The notes under the pieces were generated by a model. That model saw only the letters and a list, made by a program, of their open reading frames with translations. It ran no database searches and was not told where the DNA came from. Position numbers and translations under genes: made by a program. Below are positions 61,838-62,298 of a stretch of DNA of 64,000 nt, piece after piece. Source of the DNA: Chiridota heheva (Eukaryota; Echinodermata; Holothuroidea; Apodida; Chiridotidae); contig JAIGNY010001448.1 in NCBI GenBank assembly GCA_020152595.1, positions 446,001 to 510,000 on the forward strand, in the 5' to 3' direction. How positions within the stretch are numbered: position 1 is the first letter of the stretch; every line of letters begins with the position of its first letter.

Positions 61838-62298
61838 AGGCATTTATCAAGCGCCACTACATCAAGAACGCAGCGCATATGGAGAAACATAATAACGACA
61901 AAGTACAAATAGAGCATAACATGATATGAAAATACAGTGGTAGAGAAAAACAACTTTAGATTAGATACAAATAATACTTCAAACACATCATAGCAAGTAC
62001 ACACTGTTAGCAACATACCCTCACTTCTGAGGCTTTTGTTGGGAAAGTCAAGAAGATGCAGTCTCTGTGAATGCAACCATGGTGAAAAAGGGAGGGTAAA
62101 TAATTGCCAGATAATTGAACATACCTTCATATGTGAAGCTTCCTGAGCAGCAAGAGTCTTCTCGAGACCTATCCTCCTCAGCTGGTCTCTGATACATCCT
62201 ACCACAGCTAGGACTAGATAGCAGAAGTATGTGATCACAGCCACAAATAGAGGTGTAGGTTCAAAAGACTCCTTGGTAGCTGACATTCGATCCGGAAT
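1..62298 (-). CDS. SPTLC2: SPTLC2, serine palmitoyltransferase subunit 2 (partial gene, 8 exons in window)
   Basis: This gene encodes the PLP-binding catalytic subunit of serine palmitoyltransferase, which condenses L-serine with palmitoyl-CoA at the ER membrane, the first committed step of sphingolipid synthesis. Coding segments in transcript order are 62298..62125, 43937..43783, 29665..29520, 14332..14208, 8886..8793, 5924..5819, 975..756 and 115..1. Every junction has AG/GT borders and the phases (0, 2, 1, 0, 1, 2, 0) fit without correction, giving 1135 nt. Successive peptides run collinear with vertebrate SPTLC2 as I know it: membrane segment, [27 protein letters not shown], then TFTKS with the PLP lysine. 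The start exon and the C-terminal part (about the last third of the family length) are outside the window or unrecognised. Introns from transcript 5' to 3' are about 18.2, 14.1, 15.2, 5.3, 2.9, 4.8 and 0.64 kb and are packed with transposons. Nothing indicates a pseudogene. Confidence 0.95.
325..600 (-). mobile_element. RNase H LINE, 3'-end fragment 1
   Basis: This stretch is nearly collinear with 63150..63450: the shared landmarks are a tgtttgtttgatga start, 'ggtcaaattgtg', the G/A-rich middle, and 'ggaaggagatatttttatct'. On the minus strand this is the extreme 3' end of an RNase H-bearing non-LTR retrotransposon ending in a short CAAA-type tail. The small open frames here on both strands belong to it. 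It occupies most of the shortest SPTLC2 intron. Confidence 0.65.
756..975 (-). CDS. SPTLC2: SPTLC2 exon with PLP lysine (TFTKS) and LDEAHS
   Basis: This 220-nt exon starts with the T of a split Ser codon and ends in phase 0. It encodes [52 protein letters not shown] and [21 protein letters not shown]. The Lys in GTFTKSFG is the residue that forms the PLP aldimine in this family, and the Asp of LDEAHS contacts the pyridine nitrogen; both are intact. The first Met is internal, not a start: the acceptor cttctgcag sits one base before it. The donor is AAG|GTGAGA. Confidence 0.96.
976..1869. other. Intron sequence, nothing recognised
   Basis: AT-rich intron of SPTLC2 between exons 975 and 5924. 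I see no ORF with family resemblance, no RNA gene and no clear repeat. Confidence 0.5.
1870..2047 (-). mobile_element. tRNA-headed SINE
   Basis: On the minus strand, 2045..1990 reads like a tRNA gene head: an A-box-like TAGTGGTCATAGC, then about 38 nt later a B-box-like GGTTCAATGCC. A roughly 110-bp tRNA-unrelated body follows, fading out near 1870. This layout is typical of tRNA-derived SINEs. The 3' limit is estimated and I see no second copy in the window. Confidence 0.5.
2501..3512. mobile_element. hAT-like non-autonomous element with 8-bp target duplication
   Basis: Ends are inverted: TAGGGCTGTG at 2501 and CACAGCCCTA at 3503..3512. The flanking 8-mers are aagtggtc (2493..2500) and aaggggtc (3513..3520), 7 of 8 identical, the duplication length typical of hAT. 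It carries no transposase. A plus-strand reading at about 3060..3110 ([12 protein letters not shown]) has a counterpart on the minus strand near 56550 inside another hAT-like element, so the two share internal sequence. A 12-G run lies at about 2742. Confidence 0.7.
3638..5640 (-). pseudogene. CR1-clade LINE, decayed, copy 1
   Basis: Minus-strand remnant of a CR1-type reverse transcriptase with many stops and shifts. From 5' to 3' I read a pre-RT segment (5628..5446), RT motif blocks [15 protein letters not shown] and [10 protein letters not shown] (5148..4897), [14 protein letters not shown] (about 4800), a [15 protein letters not shown] block (about 4600), the catalytic FADDTKLY (about 4530), and the C-terminal GCVDQER--GVVITS and [11 protein letters not shown] (4374..4171). 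It ends with a non-coding 3' end and a GTTAT-type repeat at about 3640. It is 5'-truncated. The FADD box and the QCALAAA-A-RMLG-IRR block resemble CR1. It cannot make functional protein. Confidence 0.85.
5819..5924 (-). CDS. SPTLC2: SPTLC2 exon: [14 protein letters not shown]
   Basis: This 106-nt exon starts with AT (completing Asp) and ends with AG of a split Ser codon. It encodes [18 protein letters not shown] then [16 protein letters not shown]. The RPWKKI-VEG-YSMEGS stretch, completed across the next junction, is diagnostic of SPTLC2/SPTLC3-type subunits. The acceptor is attgctgcag; the donor is TATAG|GTGAGA. Confidence 0.95.
5925..6436. other. Intron sequence, nothing recognised
   Basis: About 500 bp of AT-rich SPTLC2 intron between the exon at 5924 and the first TTAA element. 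No feature supported. Confidence 0.5.
6437..7517 (+). mobile_element. TTAA element A (piggyBac-like MITE with tRNA-like cassette)
   Basis: This 1081-bp element has TTAA at both ends (6437..6440 and 7514..7517) followed inward by CCCATCC on the left and, on the reverse strand, CCCTTAAAACTCCC on the right. TTAA target sites with CCC termini are the signature of piggyBac-type transposons; no transposase is present. Internal landmarks (CCCACAGCAGTAATTGTAGT near 6530; GGTGATTATTTGTGTTG near 7122) align with elements B and D read in the opposite direction. A tRNA-like module sits at about 7022..7093. Its right TTAA is shared with element B. Confidence 0.65.
7022..7093 (+). other. tRNA-like (A-box/B-box) cassette in element A
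   Basis: An A-box-like TAGCGGTTACTGAG begins at 7029. A palindromic B-box-like GGGTTTGAAACCC lies at 7074..7086, 45 bp from the A-box start, close to the spacing in ordinary tRNA genes. I could not form a full cloverleaf by eye, so I do not call a functional tRNA. Confidence 0.5.
7514..8571 (-). mobile_element. TTAA element B (same superfamily, inverted)
   Basis: 1058 bp between TTAA at 7514..7517 and TTAA at 8568..8571. The inverted termini are TTAACCATTACTCTACCA and, on the reverse strand, TTAACCCTTACTCTACAACG. Read on the minus strand it aligns with element A at several points: a GTATCATTT block near 8465 and an AAATATGTAA block near 7790. The tRNA-like module lies at the same relative position. 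Its 3' half recurs at 11290..11622 and its ends recur at 11623..13483. It shares its left TTAA with element A. Confidence 0.65.
7915..7985 (-). other. tRNA-like (A-box/B-box) cassette in element B
   Basis: Minus strand: an A-box-like TTGGTGCAGAGGGAA (7975..7961) and a B-box-like GGGTTCGAGTT (7932..7922), about 43 bp apart, separated by a GC-rich stretch that can form an anticodon-arm-like pairing (CGGCTAGCATG). It lies about 596 bp from the element's 5' TTAA. This GC-rich patch stands out sharply in AT-rich surroundings. Confidence 0.55.
8793..8886 (-). CDS. SPTLC2: SPTLC2 exon: SDKLNHASL region
   Basis: This 94-nt exon enters in phase 0 and leaves one base into a split Asp codon. It encodes [18 protein letters not shown] then [21 protein letters not shown] is the conserved family motif that follows the glycine-rich segment. 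The acceptor lies behind a run of eight T on the minus strand ending tttgcag; the donor is AATG|GTGAGT, a perfect extended consensus. Confidence 0.95.
8887..10032. other. Intron sequence, nothing recognised
   Basis: SPTLC2 intron between exons 8886 and 14208. No coding or repeat feature is supported; the short ORFs at 8783 and 9422 (plus strand) show no family resemblance, and the first overlaps the antisense of a real exon. Confidence 0.5.
10165..10620 (+). repeat. 157-bp tandem repeat, three copies
   Basis: Three diverging units; landmarks CATGAATATTAATTAG at about 10272 and 10430 and ATAAATATTAATAAG at about 10587 give a period of 157-158 bp. Each also carries a 'gccatacttggtat'-type box and 'ggtgctgatgt'. 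Reverse-oriented relatives occur at 55310..55860. Confidence 0.7.
11195..11250. repeat. CATA microsatellite
   Basis: Imperfect (CATA)n inside the right terminal repeat of element I; its counterpart at the left end is a short TATG run near 10147. Confidence 0.85.
11290..11622 (-). mobile_element. TTAA element C1 (5' half of a B-type element)
   Basis: This is clearly similar to 8140..8550 of element B: 'ccaaaatggcagaaattta', 'gattgcaggtagggattata', 'gaaatatccgagtact' and 'ggactttggtaaagtc' recur in order. It is truncated at the left at the edge of element I and loses its terminal TIR at the junction with C2. Confidence 0.65.
11623..13483 (-). mobile_element. TTAA element C2 (B-type, enlarged)
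   Basis: The left end CATTACTCTACCAGAGC matches B's left TIR without its TTAAC. The right end (cgatattatcgccgcg, then gagtaagggtaa) matches B's right TIR. The element is about 1.86 kb against 1.06 kb for B, so it contains extra sequence, probably in 12300..12800. I cannot find a convincing tRNA-like cassette in it. The right end abuts the foldback MITE at 13482. Confidence 0.5.
13482..14115. mobile_element. Foldback TTAA MITE, copy 1
   Basis: The left arm AAAAGGATTAGATCAGTGG and the right arm ending CTAATCCTTTAA are inverted copies. The right arm runs from about 13880 and is the reverse complement of the consensus left arm seen in the other copies. The left arm here is diverged. The right arm contains a 30-bp tandem duplication (13911..13970) of the GACATCACAACTAGTCCGAT segment. 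It ends 92 bp from the exon donor at 14208. Confidence 0.75.
14208..14332 (-). CDS. SPTLC2: SPTLC2 exon: GMGFATN region
   Basis: This 125-nt exon opens with GT completing a Gly codon and closes in phase 0 with GGA AAG|GTATTA. It encodes [34 protein letters not shown] and IPALMGK. GMGFATN is the conserved glycine-rich segment near the PLP pocket of the family. The acceptor is tctcttacag. The donor is weaker than its neighbours (GTATTA), and a foldback MITE ends at 14115, 92 bp beyond it. Confidence 0.95.
14333..15790. other. Intron sequence with one 87-bp tandem duplication
   Basis: At 14500..14650 the phrase 'tcagcacagggtct...ctgaggact...aacatgtaattattttt' occurs twice (starts 14501 and 14588). 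The rest shows nothing I recognise. Confidence 0.55.
15795..16255. repeat. Inverted-repeat (foldback-like) segment
   Basis: Complementary blocks: ACCACTGGGGGCCATTCTCC near 15853 and GGAGAATGGCCCAGTGGT near 16205, with a further GGCCATTCACTAACAGAGG on the left and CCTAACGGAGAATGG on the right. Probably a small non-autonomous element; boundaries are uncertain and the short ORFs within have no recognisable homologue. Confidence 0.45.
16359..16495. mobile_element. hAT-like MITE, 137 bp
   Basis: Perfect 13-bp inverted ends CAGGGTTGGAAAA / TTTTCAACCCTG-type (CAGGGTTG inward). Flanking 8-mers tttcaaat and cttcaagt agree at 6 of 8 positions. No coding capacity. Confidence 0.6.
16496..17087. other. 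Intron sequence, nothing recognised
   Basis: AT-rich intron; no supported feature. Confidence 0.5.
17088..17740 (-). pseudogene. RNase H LINE, 3' fragment 2
   Basis: Minus-strand C-terminal remnant: frames near 17550..17420 read [14 protein letters not shown] and [15 protein letters not shown], the post-RNase H segment with a C-x-C...H...C zinc-knuckle-like end, and are frameshifted relative to each other. The G/A-rich 3' part and a 'tttgttgatgtttaac' terminus at 17100 match the fragments at 41925..42190 and 51985..52190. The plus-strand ORF at 17478 is antisense to it. Confidence 0.65.
17741..18598. other. Intron sequence, nothing recognised
   Basis: Contains short 'taccggta' direct/inverted motifs at 17750..17850 (taccggtag, taccggtac, taccggtgg) but no gene. 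Confidence 0.45.
18599..19172. mobile_element. Foldback TTAA MITE, copy 2
   Basis: 574 bp between TTAA at 18599..18602 and TTAA at 19169..19172. Termini are AGGATTAG / CTAATCCT. Arms of about 220 bp are near-perfect reverse complements: the left reads GGTCAAGCATGTCCATCTC, GTTAAGGAGATATCTAAG and TGATGTCATAGCCTCAG, each found inverted on the right. The whole unit could fold into one long hairpin with a roughly 120-bp loop. No coding capacity. Confidence 0.85.
19173..19848. other. Intron sequence, nothing recognised
   Basis: AT-rich intron between the foldback MITE and the DIRS element. Confidence 0.5.
19889..20020 (-). repeat. DIRS inverted terminal repeat (3' side)
   Basis: Inverted partner of 27257..27390, about 132 bp. 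The outer tail 19849..19888 (TTTACCCTGCCAAGCG) is outside the terminal repeat proper but is copied in the internal complementary region. Confidence 0.9.
20057..20167 (-). repeat. DIRS internal complementary region (ICR)
   Basis: The first half (20060..20115) is the reverse complement of the outer 3' end (19849..19912): CCCGCTACGCTTAGCAGGG against CCCTGCCAAGCGTAGCAGGG. The second half (20130..20165, ATACCTTACCTTCCATGC then TATAAATATGCAATC) is the reverse complement of the 5' end (27402..27355). An ICR that joins the complements of both outer ends is the template thought to allow circle formation in DIRS1-type replication. Confidence 0.85.
20400..20712 (-). repeat. About 49-bp tandem repeats in DIRS 3' region (outer part)
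   Basis: On the plus strand, GTTAGTAAA-type cores recur at about 20575, 20624 and 20671 with period near 49 bp, each preceded by a GGCAAA/GCCA-like box. The same unit (CGGCCGAAATTCGTTAGTGA) continues at 22980..23075 on the other side of the inserted element. Confidence 0.55.
20713..22963. mobile_element. Satellite-bearing element J inserted in the DIRS element
   Basis: The left end GGTTCGCATGCCCATGC (20713) and reverse-complemented right end GGTTCGCATACGAAGC share GGTTCGCAT; the right end itself folds (GGTTCGCAT...ATGCGAACC, 22935..22963). The subterminal AACCTATGTAAT box matches element I at 10058. It contains a 24-bp minisatellite and three spaced copies of a longer non-minisatellite segment (about 21900, 22225, 22445). 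It interrupts the DIRS 49-bp repeats. I see no protein and no clear target duplication. Confidence 0.55.
20783..22240. repeat. 24-bp minisatellite
   Basis: Repeats of CATCCCACCCCATGTCCCAC plus ATGG, most regular at 20800..20980 and 21120..21220, decaying outward, interrupted at 21900..22010. Because 24 is divisible by three and the unit lacks stops, long ORFs open in most frames (for example SHMASHPM repeats on plus, MPCGTWGG on minus). They are products of the repeat, not genes. Confidence 0.93.
23064..23870 (-). pseudogene. DIRS tyrosine recombinase (decayed)
   Basis: Segments in several frames: [18 protein letters not shown] and [16 protein letters not shown] text at about 23800..23690 (N-terminal SAM-like part); [18 protein letters not shown] (first catalytic Arg region, about 23530); then [16 protein letters not shown] and SVKAHQV at about 23200..23115. 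The H-x-x-R box expected after AHQV reads TGA where Arg (CGA) would be expected. The catalytic Tyr segment is not recognisable next to the inserted element. Inactive. Confidence 0.75.
23871..24579 (-). pseudogene. DIRS RNase H and linker region
   Basis: The frame from 24578 reads [14 protein letters not shown] (first RNase H Asp) and [18 protein letters not shown] (Glu helix), then shifts. In another frame 24300..24030 gives [32 protein letters not shown] and [13 protein letters not shown], the segment that follows RNase H in DIRS/Ngaro polyproteins. Several stops interrupt it. The plus-strand ORF at 23676 is antisense shadow. Confidence 0.8.
24580..25466 (-). pseudogene. DIRS reverse transcriptase domain (frameshifted)
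   Basis: The N-terminal half (25466..25194) carries [32 protein letters not shown] and [13 protein letters not shown], the RT fingers. After a frame change the palm follows with [13 protein letters not shown] (first catalytic Asp), ALPFGLLTA and MYLDDWLIV (catalytic YLDD, about 24972). This is the DIRS/Ngaro type of RT. The break is a 23-bp tandem duplication at 25181..25226, whose two copies each encode PQLTRGL. Confidence 0.88.
25181..25226. repeat. 23-bp tandem duplication in RT
   Basis: Two exact copies of a 23-bp unit starting CACAGGCCCCTTGTCAACTG (25181..25203 and 25204..25226). 23 is not a multiple of three, so it shifts the RT frame. Confidence 0.9.
25804..26640 (-). pseudogene. DIRS gag-like ORF (broken)
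   Basis: The longest clean part (26328..25804) reads [15 protein letters not shown], then a helical stretch with [18 protein letters not shown] and [12 protein letters not shown]. An upstream part in another frame ([20 protein letters not shown]...) is preceded by an in-frame stop near 26615, and a frameshift lies near 26340-26350. The position 5' of RT in a DIRS element supports a gag role; I do not recognise a named domain. Confidence 0.65.
27257..27390 (-). repeat. DIRS inverted terminal repeat (5' side)
   Basis: The reverse complement of 27390..27257 matches 19889..20020: CTTACCTTCCATGCTATA, CAATCTGGTCACAT and CTTAAAAACGTAGTTA recur in order. About 134 bp. Confidence 0.9.
27403..27851. 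other. Intron sequence, nothing recognised
   Basis: AT-rich intron between the DIRS element and a TTAA element. Confidence 0.5.
27852..28419. mobile_element. TTAA foldback-related element L
   Basis: 568 bp with TTAA at 27852..27855 and 28416..28419 and inverted ends AGGAATATTCCCAATG and (reverse strand) AGGAATATTACCATGG. The right arm, read in reverse, has CATATTCCGTTCAGGAGATA and GATGTCATAGAG, recalling the foldback MITE arms, so it looks like a diverged subfamily. No coding capacity. Confidence 0.6.
28420..28951. other. Intron sequence, nothing recognised
   Basis: Contains a short duplication 'ccacatgattcaacaatac/ctacatgac' near 28580; otherwise nothing. Confidence 0.45.
28952..29505. mobile_element. 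Foldback TTAA MITE, copy 3
   Basis: 554 bp between TTAA at 28952..28955 and 29502..29505, termini AGGATTAG / CTAATCCT, arms as in copy 2. It ends 14 bp from the splice donor of the SPTLC2 exon at 29520, so the intron's first bases on the transcript are followed almost at once by this hairpin-forming repeat. Confidence 0.85.
29520..29665 (-). CDS. SPTLC2: SPTLC2 exon: GSYNYLGF...[11 protein letters not shown]
   Basis: This 146-nt exon begins with the last base of a split His codon and ends with the first base of a split Gly codon. It encodes [19 protein letters not shown], then [20 protein letters not shown] and [18 protein letters not shown] and [11 protein letters not shown] are hallmark segments of the alpha-oxoamine synthase family at the start of the catalytic fold. 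The acceptor is ctctttcag; the donor is TTAG|GTAATT, only a moderate match to consensus. A foldback MITE ends at 29505, leaving just 14 intronic bases (29506..29519) between the exon and the transposon. Confidence 0.95.
29666..30665. other. Intron sequence, nothing recognised
   Basis: Upstream side (on the transcript) of the 29665 exon; polypyrimidine tract then unremarkable AT-rich sequence. Confidence 0.5.
30666..30860. repeat. 104-bp tandem duplication
   Basis: Two diverged copies beginning AGACAATCTCC at 30666 and 30770, both containing TAGATCACCAAAAGTTTGTT and a CACACA stretch. Confidence 0.8.
30861..33788. other. Intron sequence with minor motifs
   Basis: No gene recognised in about 2.9 kb. 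It holds a perfect 18-bp palindrome ACTGTTCCATGGAACAGT (31958..31975) and a repeated GGTGTGGTCAAAT box (about 32668 and 32882). The ORFs at 31853, 32120, 33036 and 33247 have no family resemblance I can name. Confidence 0.5.
33789..34414. mobile_element. hAT-like MITE, 626 bp
   Basis: Ends TAGAGCTGTATTAAGTATCG and, on the reverse strand, TAGTGCTGTCATGATATG. Flanking 8-mers gttatacc and gttatgac agree at 6 of 8. The subterminal 'attgcgatatatatattgtgg' is typical of this kind of short element. No coding capacity. Confidence 0.55.
34728..36345 (-). pseudogene. CR1-clade LINE, decayed, copy 2
   Basis: Same family as 3638..5640. The best frame (35451..34927) reads [30 protein letters not shown] (catalytic FADD), [36 protein letters not shown] and [18 protein letters not shown] pre-RT frame (36339..36097) reads [18 protein letters not shown] and [12 protein letters not shown]. 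The two are separated by shifted RT text. The 3' end has the GTTAT-type tail at 34728..34745. It is 5'-truncated about 200 bp earlier than copy 1, and lacks a 3' stretch that copy 1 has. Confidence 0.87.
36723..37469 (+). CDS. Non-LTR retrotransposon ORF1 (coiled coil plus RRM-like)
   Basis: This intact 248-codon ORF looks like a LINE ORF1 RNA-binding protein that would coat element RNA. Residues about 20-95 are predicted coiled coil ([30 protein letters not shown]...). Then comes [18 protein letters not shown], resembling the start of the RRM found in L1-like and CR1/L2-like ORF1 proteins, followed by RSHRVGKM and a basic C-terminal part with [10 protein letters not shown]. It is followed 132 bp later by an endonuclease ORF on the same strand, which supports the assignment. 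It runs opposite to the host gene. It could be expressed, but the element's ORF2 is broken. Confidence 0.85.
   Translation: MGTRAQIKESAELVAKVIEQVFSSPKLEKMLQACIDRAMDKMLESFLLQIEENRGRIHDIECNLDRSSQEIAKMNTKLESVRDACNRALKEVNELKQYSRRNCLRIFGIEETPSEQPKDIVMQIATEKLGIKMDLSDVDRSHRVGKMVPSKHNRAIIIKFTNNDVCSRFIKNHHGLKGTHITIKEGLTRTNQELLQATKNTNLVKSAWSQDGCIIALINKNGKEHTKRIWGSNDLRTYKKYFFKLSLS
37602..38468 (+). CDS. Non-LTR retrotransposon ORF2, endonuclease part
   Basis: An apurinic-like (APE) endonuclease domain that would nick target DNA. All the usual motif positions can be read: MHVNCRSLN (Asn), VTETWLNSS (Glu), IYLAPNST (Tyr/Pro), [11 protein letters not shown] (Asp-x-Asn), [12 protein letters not shown] and the terminal SDH with the catalytic His. 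Translation then meets TAG directly after SDH, where a Gln codon would be expected. A second stop follows at about 38579. Its nearest relatives should be CR1/L2-like invertebrate LINEs; clade not resolved by eye. Confidence 0.88.
   Translation: MISPHRGGDTSIDLPSTCLTIYVNDPDTDNNHVNYFSEIDPDGNLFHSFNNDTSCNCYSLDKISDSNINSSPSLSLMHVNCRSLNRNFDNLFIFQNMLSIKPAVIAVTETWLNSSSPIHFFDLPNYNLVYKNRTFKRGGGVGLHIHNDYLYKVRDDISIFIDECFESIIIEFFCNDGHMLAGAIYLAPNSTNATTFLNVYDELLPNISEVNFFSYLMGDFNFDLSITGLNNSTDARYFINMSSSYFFRALIDQSTRITSTTSSLIDNIFTNANRPIKSGIIVTDFSDH
38469..38935 (+). pseudogene. Remnant of LINE ORF2 linker, RT lost
   Basis: After the stop the reading continues in pieces, for example [20 protein letters not shown] and [18 protein letters not shown] (38631..38933), the linker normally leading into reverse transcriptase. 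The sequence ends about 38935 with no RT. Loss of the 3' part with retention of the 5' part is the reverse of usual LINE truncation. Confidence 0.75.
39283..39317. repeat. Small hairpin, unit 1
   Basis: Arms AACCAGGGAGCTG (39283..39295) and CAGTTCCCTGGTT (39305..39317), 13 bp with one G:T, loop 9 nt. Confidence 0.8.
40028..40058. repeat. Small hairpin, unit 2
   Basis: Arms ACCAGGGAGCT (40028..40038) and AGCTCCCTGGT (40048..40058), perfect 11 bp, loop 9 nt. Confidence 0.85.
40684..40758. repeat. Long T tract (61 uninterrupted T)
   Basis: A run of T from 40698 to 40758 preceded by a shorter T run and TTTAGA. Could be an assembly-sensitive homopolymer or the poly(A) tail of a minus-strand insertion; no source gene is visible beside it. 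Confidence 0.9.
40760..41835. other. Intron sequence, nothing recognised
   Basis: Contains a C run at about 41588..41601. No gene supported. Confidence 0.5.
41890..41919. repeat. Small hairpin, unit 3
   Basis: Arms CAGGGAGTTGTT (41890..41901) and AACAACTCCCTG (41908..41919), perfect 12 bp, loop 6 nt. A half-unit ACTCCCTGG lies at about 41842. Confidence 0.85.
41925..42190 (-). mobile_element. RNase H LINE, 3' fragment 3
   Basis: G/A-rich on the plus strand and collinear with 17160..17420: 'gaaaagaaaggggtgt', 'gaggttgttgtt', 'agattgagg', 'ggagagaa' recur in order. On the minus strand it is the C-terminal/3' part of the same retrotransposon family. Confidence 0.6.
42235..43265 (-). mobile_element. 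TTAA element D (piggyBac-like MITE with tRNA-like cassette)
   Basis: The left end TTAACCCTTAAAGACCCAGG (42235) is almost the same as the reverse-complemented right end of element A. The right end (minus) is ACTCTTAAATACCTAGACC with a decayed TTAA at 43262..43265. Read on the minus strand, GCCCACAGCAGTGATTTTGG and AAAGAGCTCTAATAGTTCTT align with element A at about 6530..6580. About 1031 bp, no transposase. Confidence 0.7.
42645..42715 (-). other. tRNA-like (A-box/B-box) cassette in element D
   Basis: Minus strand: A-box TGGTCTAGTGGTAA (42708..42695) and B-box GCGTTCGATCCC (42666..42655), 42 bp apart, with CACGCGG between. It resembles the D-arm and T-arm of tRNA-Glu/Gly genes. The T-stem pairs poorly by eye, so function as a tRNA is doubtful. 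Confidence 0.6.
43266..43782. other. Intron sequence, nothing recognised
   Basis: About 500 bp of SPTLC2 intron just downstream (on the transcript) of the 43783 exon. Confidence 0.5.
43783..43937 (-). CDS. SPTLC2: SPTLC2 exon: DFVPLFQDF...PDYNWTF
   Basis: This 155-nt exon enters in phase 0 and leaves with a split codon (CA|T, His). It encodes [20 protein letters not shown], then [20 protein letters not shown], then [11 protein letters not shown]. The segment between the membrane helix and the catalytic fold is strongly conserved in the family; the cores ICSVPGA and DYNW are recognisable. The acceptor is a long T/C tract ending ttttcag; the donor is CA|GTAAGA, close to consensus. A hAT-like MITE (44015..44253) lies 78 bp upstream of the acceptor. 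Confidence 0.93.
44015..44253. mobile_element. hAT-like MITE, 239 bp
   Basis: Ends TAGGGCTCAAAATTTGCAT and (reverse) CAGTGCTTGAAATTAGCAT, 14 of 19 identical; flanks atttacag (44007..44014) and ttttacag (44254..44261) match at 7 of 8. The interior carries inverted CTAGCCC/GGGCTAG-like boxes. Lies 78 bp from an exon acceptor. Confidence 0.7.
44254..46414. other. Intron sequence, nothing recognised
   Basis: AT-rich; no gene, repeat array or RNA supported. Confidence 0.5.
46415..46960 (+). mobile_element. Possible TTAA element E with tRNA-like head
   Basis: TTAACCCATAAAACTGTCAC at 46415 resembles the TTAACCC ends of elements A and D. A tRNA-like stretch (A-box TAGCTCACTTGGTTA at 46633, weak B-box GTGAGTTCATTT at about 46687) follows 218 bp in. 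I could not find the matching right end, so the limit is a guess. Confidence 0.35.
46961..47429. other. Intron sequence, nothing recognised
   Basis: No supported feature; the plus ORF at 46997 has no recognisable family. Confidence 0.45.
47430..47690. repeat. Short interspersed CTAGTCAGG / CCTGACTAG array
   Basis: At least eight occurrences of 'ctagtc(a/g)g', 'cctgactag', 'ctgcctag' and 'cctgacagg' in both orientations within 260 bp, giving many possible hairpins. Origin unknown. Confidence 0.7.
47691..47880. repeat. Dispersed repeat, copy 1 (partner at 52190..52325)
   Basis: Shares TTTGAAACATTTT, CACCTTTAAATGCAAAGGT, TATTTTCCTAT, TTTATTTGTGA and ACCCAACA in order with 52190..52325. Confidence 0.75.
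47881..49900. other. Intron sequence; CCAAT-rich patch
   Basis: No gene. A perfect 17-bp palindrome GCACGTATTATACGTGC (48583..48599) is followed by two GATTGGT (reverse CCAAT) boxes at about 48663 and 48703. Confidence 0.4.
49901..50740. other. Intron sequence, nothing recognised
   Basis: A 98-codon plus ORF at 50269 is hydrophobic and AT-driven; no family resemblance. Confidence 0.45.
50800..51440. repeat. Degenerate GAAGAATTTTC / GAAATTTCTTG repeats
   Basis: 'agaaagtgaagaatttt' occurs three times at 50835..50895, then 'gaaatttcttgaaaatgaag' style units to 51120. A looser 'aaaattg...gattttt' pattern continues to about 51440. These explain the overlapping minus ORFs there (F/N/S-rich), which I do not call genes. 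Confidence 0.7.
51441..51984. other. Intron sequence, nothing recognised
   Basis: Contains 'cacatt(cat/cgcc)actgtgtcaaaaca' twice near 51750..51800. Confidence 0.45.
51985..52190 (-). mobile_element. RNase H LINE, 3' fragment 4
   Basis: TTTGTTGATGTTTAACGG then GTCAAATGTGCCAAGAGGGT match 17098..17150; a G/A-rich stretch follows. Directly abuts a dispersed repeat copy. Confidence 0.6.
52191..52330. repeat. Dispersed repeat, copy 2
   Basis: Partner of 47691..47830; about 85% identical by eye. Confidence 0.75.
52331..53260. other. Intron sequence, nothing recognised
   Basis: AT-rich intron; no supported feature. Confidence 0.5.
53265..53395. repeat. 15-bp GC-rich minisatellite
   Basis: GGCACGCCCAGAGGC-type units repeat about five times then decay (GGCACATATG...). 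15 is divisible by three, giving RHAQR repeats on plus and MPLGV-like repeats on minus; not genes. Confidence 0.85.
53603..54113. repeat. 254-bp tandem duplication
   Basis: Two copies (53603..53856 and 53857..54113) start AATAAGTTTAGCAG, share ATTTAGATATGACACAATA, TTTTGATCATGTGACACAGA and ACATTCATAAGTGTAAG, and look over 90% identical, so the duplication is young. Copy 1 has an extra 'aattctgca'. Confidence 0.9.
54114..55080. other. Intron sequence with GCGCCCA boxes
   Basis: 'gcacccatgctctagaaa', 'gcccatgttctaagaa', 'cgtccacattctaataa' and 'gcgcccaccc' follow each other at 54670..54735, and an inverted 'atgggcgcttattagga' lies at 55043, hinting at a TIR element of about 390 bp (54670..55060). 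Confidence 0.45.
55180..55860 (-). repeat. Tandem array K, about 155-bp units (relative of element I)
   Basis: AAGCCCCGCCYACT-like boxes at about 55328, 55483 (degenerate), 55616 and 55770 mark four units, each near a short AT-rich 'cat(t)aatgac' box. Read on the minus strand the unit (GGGCGGGGCTTA, AACATGATATCTCAA, GGTCTGCAGATG) matches the 157-bp unit at 10165..10620. Confidence 0.65.
56051..56961. mobile_element. hAT-like element with 8-bp target duplication, 911 bp
   Basis: Ends TAGAGCAGTGAACG and, reverse, TAGAGCTGTGAACG; flanks aaagctat (56043..56050) and aaagctac (56962..56969) match at 7 of 8. Inner ends have GTACACGC boxes in inverted orientation. Shares internal sequence with 2501..3512 (NLFDSSGN against NLFDASGK in translation). 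No transposase. Confidence 0.75.
56970..57552. other. Intron sequence, nothing recognised
   Basis: Overlapping short ORFs on both strands at 57190..57470 without family resemblance. Confidence 0.45.
57553..58108. mobile_element. Foldback TTAA MITE, copy 4
   Basis: 556 bp between TTAA at 57553..57556 and 58105..58108, arms as in copy 2 (CAGTGGTCAAGCATG, GTTAAGGAGATA, TGATGTCATAGCCTCAG). The right end has lost the GACCACTGA segment. Confidence 0.83.
58109..60469. other. Intron sequence, nothing recognised
   Basis: Contains a short CACTCATT / AATGAGTG hairpin at 58593..58622. No gene supported. Confidence 0.45.
60470..60560 (-). other. tRNA-like A-box/B-box pair (weak)
   Basis: Minus strand: A-box-like GATGGCCTACTGG (60552..60540) and B-box-like GGTTTGAATCTAAACC (60488..60473). 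Spacing of 64 bp is long. Could be a SINE head or a decayed cassette; no TTAA termini found around it. Confidence 0.3.
60561..61755. other. Intron sequence, nothing recognised
   Basis: Includes a local 'tgtgttataccatatgt' duplication near 60980..61010. The ORFs at 61426 and 61577 (plus) and 61721 (minus) overlap each other and have no named family. Confidence 0.45.
61758..61835. repeat. CATA microsatellite
   Basis: About 18 CATA units with one CCTA interruption near 61767. Confidence 0.95.
62125..62298 (-). CDS. SPTLC2: SPTLC2 exon: N-terminal membrane segment
   Basis: This 174-nt exon encodes 58 residues, phase 0 on both sides. It begins at [18 protein letters not shown] and includes a hydrophobic stretch of about 20 residues ([20 protein letters not shown]), followed by IRDQLRR and ending ASHMK. 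This matches the single N-terminal transmembrane region of SPTLC2 that anchors the enzyme in the ER. The acceptor (minus strand) is a pyrimidine-rich tract ending ctcttacag; the donor is AAG|GTATGT. The residues before it, including the initiator Met, should lie in an upstream exon. The in-frame Met at residue 5 is a poor start candidate because the acceptor signal is strong and the family has a longer N-terminus. Confidence 0.9.
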